Source: Acidiferrum sp963771295 (lineage in GTDB: Bacteria; Acidobacteriota; Terriglobia; Acidiferrales; UBA7541). Taken from it: DNA of 64,000 nt. The notes below the pieces were generated by a model that was given only the letters and a program-made list of their open reading frames with translations, did not search any database and was not told where the DNA came from. This document shows positions 32,247 to 39,874 of the stretch, piece after piece. Position 1 is the stretch's first letter, and every line of letters starts with the position of its first letter. The DNA is taken from contig CAVYTB010000014.1 in the NCBI GenBank assembly GCA_963771295.1, positions 620,001 to 684,000 on the forward strand, given 5' to 3'. Position numbers and translations under genes: made by a program.

Positions 32247-34484
32247 ATGCGTGTGCATGTATGTACTTTAATTCTCTTTTGCATATTGCCGTTTTACTGC
32301 TTCGGGCAGGAAAAACCCATTGTCACACAGAGTGAGGAACAATCAGTCCGAACCACCCAGGCACCGGACAAGGTCCGTCCCAAGATCGGCGTGGCGCTGG
32401 AAGGTGGAGGAGCGCTCGGCGAAGCACATATCGGCGTTTTGAAATGGTTTGAAAATCATCACATCCCCGTGGACTACATCGCGGGGACGAGTATGGGCGG
32501 CTTGATGGGCGGCCTTTATGCGACAGGAAAATCGGCCGACCAGATGCATGAGGTTGTGAAAAAGATGGATTGGGCGCTGGTATTGGGCGGCCAAACTCCA
32601 TTTGAGGACCTTTCGTTCCAGCGCAAGGAAGATGCACGGCAATTTCCGAACGCGATCGTGATCGGATTGAAGCACGGTCCCGCTCTGCCACCCGGATTGA
32701 ATTCTGGCCAACAAGTGAGCCTACTTATCGACCGGGAAACAATTCCGTATTCCGATATTCGCTCGTTCGACGATCTACCGATTCCATTCCGCTGCGTTTC
32801 AACCGAACTCATCTCCGGAAAGGCTTACGTCTTTCAGAATGGCTCGCTGTCTGAAGCGATGCGGGCAACCATGTCGATTCCCGGTGTGTTTGCGCCAGTG
32901 CGCCGCGGCAACCAGATCTTTGTGGATGGCGGTCTGGTGGACAACCTGCCCACGGATGTAGTTCGCAATATGGGCGCGGACATTGTCATCGCCGTGCACC
33001 TGCAAATCTCTCCCGCATCGGCAAAGGACATCCAGTCGGTGTTCAGCGTTCTGGGTCGGTCGGTGGAATTAGTGATCGCAGAGACAGAAATCCGCGGGAT
33101 GGAGGGAGCGGATGTAATCGTCAAGGCTGACGTCCAGAAATATACGACAATGGATTACGAAAAGTCGGACGAATTGGTCAAGATTGGATACGAAGCTGCC
33201 GAGCAGAAGGCCACGCTTCTAAGGATGTACTCGCTGGATGATATAGCCTGGGCGGAGTATCTCCACGGCAAGAATTCCCGTCTGCGGACAACTACCGGCG
33301 TACCGCAATTCGTAAAGGTAGTAGGTATCGAGGGCGAGTCACTAACCAACGTTCAGAAGTTCCTTTCTCCCCTGGCGGGGAAACCGATTGACCAGACCAC
33401 TCTTGAACAGGACCTTACGCGTCTGGCAGGTGTAGGGCGACTTGACAGCGTAACCTACGAAATCATTCAAGAGAATGGTCAGACCGGACTACTTATCACG
33501 GCTCACGAAAAGAGTTATGCCCCACCCACGCTCCGACCATCGTTTGAGGTAAACGGCACTCAAACTCAGGATGTGACCTTCACGTTTGGTGCACGGTTGA
33601 CCTTTATGGATATCGCAGGGTTCCGCTCTGAGTGGCGCACGGACTTCGAGTTCGGTGAAACATACGGCATGGCCTCTGATCTTTATCGTCCGTTCCAGCC
33701 CCTCGGAAAGTGGTTCTTCGACCCATTCGTAAATGCGAGCCAGGCAACTTTTCAGATCTACCACAAGCAGGATCCCGAGGCGATTTACCGCCTAGACCGG
33801 ACATCGGGTGGTATCGACGTTGGATATGCCATTAGCCGATTCAGCGAAGTGCGCGTTGGATATGGACTGGGCTACGGCAGTGCAGACCTGCGACTCGGTA
33901 CCCCGGACTTTCCCTCTTACAGTGGGCGGATAGGAAGCACGCATGTTCGATATGTCATGGACCACGCCAATGATCCAATTCTTCCTACCGCGGGTTACAT
34001 CGTCCTGACGAACTTCAACTTTTATGACAGCTTTCCAAATGCCTCGCAGGGCTTCCCAACTCTGGAGGCGTCCTTGCAATATTTCCAACCGGTTCGGCGT
34101 AACGATTCCGTATTCTTAATCGCGACAGGCGGTTCGACTCTTGGTTATCAAAAAACCGGGACGCCGCAGTTCTTCCTGGGAGGCGTAGGCAGATTGAGCG
34201 CCTATGGGCTCAATGAATTGATAGGGAACCAATACTTCCTCGGCCGCATCGGTTACATGCGAAAGATCTTTGCGTTACCCACATTCGTCGGAAGCAATGT
34301 CTATTTTACAGGCTTTGGCGAAGTCGGAAAAATGTACGGCGATCCACTCGGTGCTCCAAAGCTGTCGGGTGACGGTGCGATCGGCGCGATCGCGCTGACA
34401 GCCATTGGGCCGGTTTTCATTGGCGCCAGCGCAGGTGATACGGGCCACTACAAGTGGTTCTTCCAGTTGGGACGGGTCTTCTAG
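32247..34484 (+). CDS. Patatin-like phospholipase fused to POTRA and outer-membrane barrel
   Basis: A 745-residue PlpD-type protein. A signal peptide ends near residue 20. The patatin domain (about 45-260) has the oxyanion loop EGGGALGEAHIG, the catalytic Ser in GTSMGGLMGG, and the catalytic Asp in FVDGGLVDNLP. A POTRA-like segment (around 345-420, FVKVVGIEGESLTNVQKFLS) and a surface-antigen barrel (about 450-745, ending FFQLGRVF) follow. Related type Vd proteins are known to insert by their barrel and expose the lipase. GGAATAGTTGAGGTAG precedes the start. The loop uses ALG instead of the common ARG/AKG, a known variant. Confidence 0.87.
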   Translation: MRVHVCTLILFCILPFYCFGQEKPIVTQSEEQSVRTTQAPDKVRPKIGVALEGGGALGEAHIGVLKWFENHHIPVDYIAGTSMGGLMGGLYATGKSADQMHEVVKKMDWALVLGGQTPFEDLSFQRKEDARQFPNAIVIGLKHGPALPPGLNSGQQVSLLIDRETIPYSDIRSFDDLPIPFRCVSTELISGKAYVFQNGSLSEAMRATMSIPGVFAPVRRGNQIFVDGGLVDNLPTDVVRNMGADIVIAVHLQISPASAKDIQSVFSVLGRSVELVIAETEIRGMEGADVIVKADVQKYTTMDYEKSDELVKIGYEAAEQKATLLRMYSLDDIAWAEYLHGKNSRLRTTTGVPQFVKVVGIEGESLTNVQKFLSPLAGKPIDQTTLEQDLTRLAGVGRLDSVTYEIIQENGQTGLLITAHEKSYAPPTLRPSFEVNGTQTQDVTFTFGARLTFMDIAGFRSEWRTDFEFGETYGMASDLYRPFQPLGKWFFDPFVNASQATFQIYHKQDPEAIYRLDRTSGGIDVGYAISRFSEVRVGYGLGYGSADLRLGTPDFPSYSGRIGSTHVRYVMDHANDPILPTAGYIVLTNFNFYDSFPNASQGFPTLEASLQYFQPVRRNDSVFLIATGGSTLGYQKTGTPQFFLGGVGRLSAYGLNELIGNQYFLGRIGYMRKIFALPTFVGSNVYFTGFGEVGKMYGDPLGAPKLSGDGAIGAIALTAIGPVFIGASAGDTGHYKWFFQLGRVF

Positions 34485-34813
34485 GCGTCGCACATAACGA
34501 TCCCGCGACTGCAGTACATACAACTGACCAGATCGCGGCGCATGAACGCCTCGTTACCGATCTGACTCTGGCTATTCCGGAAGGACGCCGCCTGAACACA
34601 AGTGACAGAAAACATGCGTAGCGTCCAATAGCATCGGCTCACAAATTTGTCGAGCCACTCTACTAGCTGCTTTTTGTTTGAGGCCCATTGCTAGATTCCT
34701 GGCGGGGCACGCCGAGATCTTTCTTCACTGCATGCGAACGAACGCCCAATTGTGTCTCTCATCAACTCTGTGCTGTCCACCAAGCATCTTCTCCGATCAC
34801 AATGCCACGGGAG
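34485..34813. other. Convergent gap
   Basis: Between the stops of the patatin and kinase genes. No gene or clear terminator hairpin was recognised. Confidence 0.35.
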
Positions 34814-37705
34814 TCACTGCAGCTTCGCGTATTCTGCTTTGGCAGCAATGAGAATTGGAATGTCAGGATCGGCATCTTTCCAGAGCGTCAAAAAATCCTG
34901 ATAGGCGACGCGGGCCTTGGACATTTCGCCTTGCCGGACATAAGCGCGCGCCAGTCCCAGATGCGCCAGCGGACCGGTTGTGCAGTTCTGAACTAAGCCG
35001 CGATGATCGAGGATTTTCTGGAACTCCGCCGCTGCGGACACGGCTTGGTCTTCAGCCAGATACGCCTGGCCGCGAATGTAAGCAGGATAGATACATGAAT
35101 AGCCGAGCGGTTCAACTCCTGTGCTCAGCTCGAACGGAATTGCTGGTTGCAGAAGTTTGACGGCAGCAGGGGAAGTGTTGCGATTGACTGCGACTTGTCC
35201 ACGTATCGTGGGCAACCAAATGGATTGCATTATCGTATTGAGCGGAAACTTTTTGTTTAGTTCATCCGCCGTCACTTGCGCACGACTTACGTCTCCGGTC
35301 AGCGCCAATGCTAATCCCGCCTCGCTCTCCGCGTCACGACTTTCTGGAGCTAGCTTCAGAGCTTCGTCCGCTCTCTCCCTCGCCGCCCCAAAATTGCCCA
35401 ACAATGCTTCCCGGAGCGCGCTATCCGCAGTCCAAAAAGCCGCCACTTCCTTGTTTTGCACTCGGTCGGCGGACGCAACCGCCTGTTCTGTCAGTTCTCG
35501 AGCTTTCTTGAGTCGCCCGTAATAGGCTTCCGTGCTTGATTCCTGTCCGAAGATCTCGTTCTCGACGTCCGGCTTTCGTTCAAACCAGGCCGCTTGTTTA
35601 ATCATTTCCGCGGAATCGCCCTGCAGGAAAGCCAAGCTATAGAGATTCGTGTGCAGCATTTCTTCGTCTAATTTCCGCGCAAGTGCCTCGTTCGTTATGT
35701 CCTTCGCTTCGGTCAGACGGTTCAGCGGGAGATAAAATGTCCCGAGATTTTCGTAGGCTGTCACATTCTCGGGATAGAGGTCTAGTGATTTGCGAGTTGT
35801 CTCTACTGCTTTCTCGTACTGCCCCAGGCTTCCGTAGGCAACGCCTGCGTTAAAGAGAGGAAGCCAGTCGCGGGGATAAGACTGCGCCCACAATTGGTAG
35901 GTCTGGATAGCTTTCTCTTGCTCTCCCGTCACAAATTCGTAATAAGACGCGGTGATTCGAAGCTTATCCCGCTCGCCCGCGTGCTTGCGTAGCTCGAAGG
36001 CTTTAGTGACATACTCGCTTGCCTTTGCGGGTTGCCCGATGTTGCGGTACATAATGCCCAAACGCGCGTAGGCCGCCGCGAAGTTCGGGTCCAGCTCGAT
36101 AGCATGCTGGTAAAAAGGAATCGCTGCAGCGCTGTTTTGTTTTCTACCCAGACTGAAAGCCTTCAGAGCCTCAAGCGACGAGGTCATCGCTTGATCGAGC
36201 GGTACATCAAATTGTTGTACCGAATGGAGTGATTCGCCCAACTCGCCCCGCAGTTTCGCAGAGCCGCTGCTCAGCGCGTCCAACACCTTCTCCTTGCTTG
36301 GAGCTTGCGCCTGTTCACGAGCAATGGGGTCGCCCGTGGCGCAATTGACGGCGTTCAAGCCGATGACGTACTGATTCCCCAGACCAGCGATCGATCCACT
36401 GATGAACGCTTTGCTTCCGGTACGTTGGCACACTTCGCGCGCGACCTCGTCTGTGAGCTTCTCGCCTGGCGCGCGAGTCATCTCTTTCAGCGTTGCGCGA
36501 ACTTTGTTATCCGAAACGATGTTCAAAAATGGCGATTGACCCAGGTCCACTGCCAGGGCTTGTTTCAAGGCGTCGTCGAACACCGCATCTCCTGTGGAAT
36601 TTGCGAAGTCGGCGAGAACAACGCTGTCTTTTTCGTTCAGCGCATGCGCGCTGCGATGCCCCAGAAACAACCATCCGCCGAGGGCGATGCAGAATGACGC
36701 AACCCCAGCCAACGCAATCCAGACCGTCTGGCGACCCTTACTTGGTTCAGCGGATTGTGCAGTAGCTTCGGAAGCAGCAGCAACTCTGGGCGCAGCCGCG
36801 ACCCTCGCCGTTATCAATGTCTCGTCGCAGTTCGGCGATTCCATGTCGCGCTTCAGCCGCTGCAGATCAGTTCGCAACTCCGCCGCGTTTTGGTATCGGA
36901 GACCCGGATCCTTCTGTAGGGCTCTATTCACGATGTGTTCTAGCTGCGGTGGAAGCGACGGATTCAGTTTTACTGGAGCTTCTGGGGCACGGTTCAGCAG
37001 TCCATCGAAAATGTCTACGGTGGAATCTCCGCGAAATGGTTGAAGCCCAGTAGCCATCTCATACAGTACCGCACCAAAACTGAATAAATCTGTGCGCGCG
37101 TCCAATGGCTTGCCACGCGCTTGTTCCGGAGACATGTACGCAATGGTTCCAACCGTGGAGCCGACAATGGTCAGCGATGGGTCCATCGTCGCGTCTGAAT
37201 TTACCTCCTCTTCCGGTCTAGAGACTTTCGCTAATCCGAAATCAAGCAGCTTGGCTTGTGCGTCCCCAGTGACAAAGATGTTTGCGGGTTTGATATCGCG
37301 ATGAATGATACCCTTGGCGTGCGCTGCCCGGAGCGAGTCGGTAATCTGACAACCGATGTCGAGCAGAAGGTCCGCCTTCAGCGGCTTACCACCGATCAAT
37401 TGCTTGAGAGTCAGGCCCTCCAACAATTCCATCACAATGAAGGTTTGGCCTCCCGCTTCGCCAATTTCGTAGATCGTGCAGATGTTGGGATGGTTGAGGG
37501 CCGAAGCCGCGCGCGCTTCGCGACGAAATCGCTCGAGCATCTGCGGATCTTTTGCTAACTCTTCAGGTAGGAATTTTAGGGCGACATGACGCCCTAGGCT
37601 TAGGTCCTCGGCCTCGTACACCACACCCATACCTCCAGCACCAAGCGTTGCGAGGATGCGATAGTGGGAGACGGTCTGTCCGATAAGCGAAGCGGAGTTG
37701 GGCAT
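34814..37705 (-). CDS. Membrane Ser/Thr protein kinase with C-terminal TPR repeats
   Basis: A 963-residue eukaryotic-type kinase. The domain (about 15-280) has the glycine loop LGAGGMGVVYEAED, Lys in HVALKFLPEE, catalytic HRDIKPANIF, DFG in LLDFGLAKVS, and GTIAYMSPEQARG; all key residues are present. One membrane helix (about 326-348, TVWIALAGVASFCIALGGWL) follows, then a long outside part with TPR repeats (for example NFAAAYARLGIMYRNIGQPA; WLPLFNAGVAYGSLGQYEKA). The kinase-TM-TPR form is common in Acidobacteriota. It is transcribed alone. Targets unknown. Confidence 0.9.
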   Translation of the reverse strand: MPNSASLIGQTVSHYRILATLGAGGMGVVYEAEDLSLGRHVALKFLPEELAKDPQMLERFRREARAASALNHPNICTIYEIGEAGGQTFIVMELLEGLTLKQLIGGKPLKADLLLDIGCQITDSLRAAHAKGIIHRDIKPANIFVTGDAQAKLLDFGLAKVSRPEEEVNSDATMDPSLTIVGSTVGTIAYMSPEQARGKPLDARTDLFSFGAVLYEMATGLQPFRGDSTVDIFDGLLNRAPEAPVKLNPSLPPQLEHIVNRALQKDPGLRYQNAAELRTDLQRLKRDMESPNCDETLITARVAAAPRVAAASEATAQSAEPSKGRQTVWIALAGVASFCIALGGWLFLGHRSAHALNEKDSVVLADFANSTGDAVFDDALKQALAVDLGQSPFLNIVSDNKVRATLKEMTRAPGEKLTDEVAREVCQRTGSKAFISGSIAGLGNQYVIGLNAVNCATGDPIAREQAQAPSKEKVLDALSSGSAKLRGELGESLHSVQQFDVPLDQAMTSSLEALKAFSLGRKQNSAAAIPFYQHAIELDPNFAAAYARLGIMYRNIGQPAKASEYVTKAFELRKHAGERDKLRITASYYEFVTGEQEKAIQTYQLWAQSYPRDWLPLFNAGVAYGSLGQYEKAVETTRKSLDLYPENVTAYENLGTFYLPLNRLTEAKDITNEALARKLDEEMLHTNLYSLAFLQGDSAEMIKQAAWFERKPDVENEIFGQESSTEAYYGRLKKARELTEQAVASADRVQNKEVAAFWTADSALREALLGNFGAARERADEALKLAPESRDAESEAGLALALTGDVSRAQVTADELNKKFPLNTIMQSIWLPTIRGQVAVNRNTSPAAVKLLQPAIPFELSTGVEPLGYSCIYPAYIRGQAYLAEDQAVSAAAEFQKILDHRGLVQNCTTGPLAHLGLARAYVRQGEMSKARVAYQDFLTLWKDADPDIPILIAAKAEYAKLQ

Positions 37706-38313
37706 TTAGCGCTCATATTAGGTTGTATGGGAAGGCAAGTCAACGAAAGTGCGACTTCTGCGAGATGGCCATTGCTGGAGGCTATACGAGGTCCGCTGGC
37801 TTGTTTCGCTTTGAGGTCGACAGTCACCTCGACGCGGTCGGCAATTTTGACCAGCGGGTTCCTTCGTTCATCCCGTAGTCCTTACGGTCGAAGGCCATTG
37901 TCCCTTTCACGGTTCCTGCACCCGCCCCTTACCTTCGATCGAATACGACCGTATCGGGGCCAGTCTGTTCAACCTTAGTTGAGTGAAACGTGATCAAAGG
38001 ATCGTTCTCGAGAGAGTCTGCATGTTGTCCACTGCCGAACGGAAGTGCGAGGAGTGTTCGTCCTCTGCCTCGAGGCGGTTGCTGTATGAAAGCCACTTTA
38101 GTCAGCAGAGAGAGTTACTTCTGATAAACTGAAGAGCAAGTTCATGCAATTTCTCGTAAAGAGAACTCAGAAATTTAGGTCTGACGGCCTTCACAGACAG
38201 CTTGGCTACTTCGCAGCTAGGATTATGATGGAACCACTACGAATTCCTGAAGAAAGCCTGCAAAAAAGGCAAGCTGGAACGGTGATAGCCCCCTCCGGAA
38301 CGGAACGACGATA
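37706..38313. other. Gap holding a yceI fragment
   Basis: Besides the yceI remnant (37759-38010), 38011-38313 shows no convincing gene; it includes the upstream region of the secreted orphan at 38314. Confidence 0.4.
37759..38010 (-). pseudogene. Decayed partial copy of yceI
   Basis: The minus strand matches the C-terminal part of the yceI gene at 51923-52504 almost base for base (for example NDPLITFHSTKVEQTGPDT, AGTVKGTMAFDRKDYGMN and RVEVTVDLKAKQASGP), but about 65 bases are deleted after VVFD, a stop follows, and a further shift breaks the MNEGTPLVKI stretch. Only this 3' part is present; the signal peptide and first half are missing. It is a dead duplicate made after the two loci were already in the genome. 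Confidence 0.8.
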
Positions 38314-38904
38314 ATGAGAGCAACTGAGAAATTCGGTATTCTCGTGTGGCTGGTACTGTCGCTCGCATTGTATGCATCTGCACAAAATATGCAGTTGACG
38401 CTCGAAGACACGATGACCTTCATCGCAAATACGTTGAGTAGCCGTGGAATTATTTCTTGGACTACTACTGACCAAGCTCTGTCTGGCACCAAATGGACGA
38501 CCACCAATAGCCTGGCAGAGGTAAATGCGGATCCTTCAACCTGTTCAATCGCCTGGGAAAATGTCGAAATGACGTATCCCGACAAGACGGTGGTAACCTA
38601 TTCAGTGCGGCTCCAAGCTGTCTCCGGTGTAAATGTTCAGTCTTATTCTCGGAGTATGGCATCGCAAAGTAGTAAGTGGAAATTACAGTTCTCGCCCGAC
38701 ACCTACCTGATCCAGATAAAAACGACTAGCGCAATTAGCGGACACCGCCAGTCCTATAAGAAGGGTAAGTTGAAGTCCACAGCGGCCTTGCCGAACGATC
38801 ATGCGGCAGACATTCAATTCGCAGATGAGCAGACCGCCACAAGAGTCGCAGATGCCATTCGCCACGCGGCTGGGCTTTGCGGCGCAACACAATCTCCGCT
38901 TTGA
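38314..38904 (+). CDS. Hypothetical secreted protein
   Basis: A 196-residue protein with a signal peptide (ILVWLVLSLALYASAQN, cleavage near 23). The mature part is polar and beta-rich: MQLTLEDTMTFIANTLSSRG, AWENVEMTYPDKTVVTYSVR, then RVADAIRHAAGLCG at the end. The overall pattern (an initial helical segment, a central beta stretch, and a final ATRVADAIRHAAGLC) resembles secreted orphans common in Acidobacteriota, but I do not recognise a named domain. It is a lone gene between a yceI remnant and a sulfatase remnant. Confidence 0.6.
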   Translation: MRATEKFGILVWLVLSLALYASAQNMQLTLEDTMTFIANTLSSRGIISWTTTDQALSGTKWTTTNSLAEVNADPSTCSIAWENVEMTYPDKTVVTYSVRLQAVSGVNVQSYSRSMASQSSKWKLQFSPDTYLIQIKTTSAISGHRQSYKKGKLKSTAALPNDHAADIQFADEQTATRVADAIRHAAGLCGATQSPL

Positions 38905-39091
38905 CGGCTAGTCGTCAGTTTGGAACCGAGGGTGCACTGAACTTCGTCAGAGACCGACCCTGAATAGGGGTTTTGAGTAAAATGGCCTCTACAATGATCT
39001 ACCCCCTAGGCAGACTTCTTTCGGCATGCCGAGGGGGCTCAGTTCGTCCTAGGTCGCATGGCGAGACGGGATGCTATGGCGCAGGAAATTT
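38905..39091. other. Short gap with hairpins
   Basis: CCCT-GAAT-AGGG followed by GTTTT (near 38960) may be a weak terminator for the secreted orphan. CCCCCTAGGC (39002-39011) and GCCGAGGGGG (39028-39037) form a longer stem with one mismatch but no T run. Confidence 0.3.
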
Positions 39092-39660
39092 TCAGGGGTC
39101 TGTGGTGAACACGAGGCGACAAGTTGGGCTGTGTTTTCTTTCTTCTTCTGTAAGCACTTCTGGTTCAAAAACTAGGACAAATTTCTTCAGTGTGCCGGTG
39201 AACGCGAATGGCATTCTCTCGACATAGTCTTCTGGTCTCATCGATGGAGAGGTCGATCGGAATCGTTCTCGGAATTGCCGCTTCCGCAACCTGCTTCCCA
39301 TCCATGAACAAAACGCTGATTGCTGGCCCCCGATTCAGCCGCCACAGTAATTAAAGCTGAGCCGTATTACATGATTGCGCGCTGTAAGCAACTGGTCCGA
39401 ACTGATTCGGAACGAATTGAGGTCTGTCATCCTACATTAGCAACGCCCAACCCACCGTAGCGTCCCCCCGATCGTTGCCAGCGCTCCATTCGCTCCGCCC
39501 TCGGGAATGGTTGCCGCAGCCCAATCGCTCAAGATTCCACTCCGTCCATGATTTTCAGAAGAGTGATACCTACTGCTTCGTAGATGGTCAGAACGATGTC
39601 GATCACATGCGAAAACCGAGAGCATATCCCGCGTGCGTCCTTGATTTGTCCCGGGCATCT
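39092..39660 (-). pseudogene. Decayed sulfatase gene, cut by repeat copy 3
   Basis: Three pieces of one sulfatase, read leftwards in different frames: CPGQIKDARGICSRFSHVID then IVLTIYEAVGI (about 39.66-39.55 kb), RLNRGPAISVLFMDGKQVAE then AAIPRTIPIDLSIDET (about 39.35-39.23), and PEDYVERMPFAFTGTLKKFV (about 39.23-39.15). These match the region after the active site and the C-terminal domain of arylsulfatases, where a W-P-x-x-I-K-D...H-V-x-D-I-x-P-T segment and a PF-FTG-LKK segment are usual. Frame changes and deletions show it is dead. Its 5' half, with the formylglycine site, is missing; the break coincides with the start of repeat copy 3 at about 39,653. Confidence 0.7.
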
Positions 39661-39848
39661 TCCCATCACCAGCGCGGACCTTCCCCAAAGGGCAGTAGTC
39701 AGCATTAGCTTTGCATGCCTATAGTGCTCATCGAATCCCGATGAGCAGCACAACAACCAGCGACGACGCCATTCTTGATGACGAGCTTGCGCAAGCTGGA
39801 CGTACTGACCGATGAAATCAGCGCCTCAGCATTTGTTGTGGTTGGGAA
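39653..39848 (+). repeat. Triplicated leader segment, copy 3 (before the decarboxylase genes)
   Basis: Gap-free match to 14853-15048 with about 175 of 196 bases identical by eye. It has the end of the FixJ-like gene, TATAGT, the perfect palindrome at 39725-39747, a stump of the receiver gene (39741-39815) and the first codons of atpB. It sits at the broken end of a sulfatase remnant and ends 26 bp before the decarboxylase start. Confidence 0.85.
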
Positions 39849-39856
39849 ATCGGTAA
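39812..39856 (+). pseudogene. Stump of atpB in repeat copy 3
   Basis: MKSAPQHLLWLGNR and stop, from the ATG equivalent to that of atpB at 15012 (MKSVLQRLLWLGML). The match ends after GGGAA at 39848. It shows that copy 3 came from a place where the leader was joined to atpB, not the reverse. Confidence 0.7.
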
Positions 39857-39874
39857 ACGTGCGTGGAGGAAATC

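Noticed and set aside
39002..39037. A terminator after the secreted orphan at 38314
   Set aside because: The stem is good (nine of ten pairs), but the loop is 16 bases and there is no T run on either side, so it is only mentioned.
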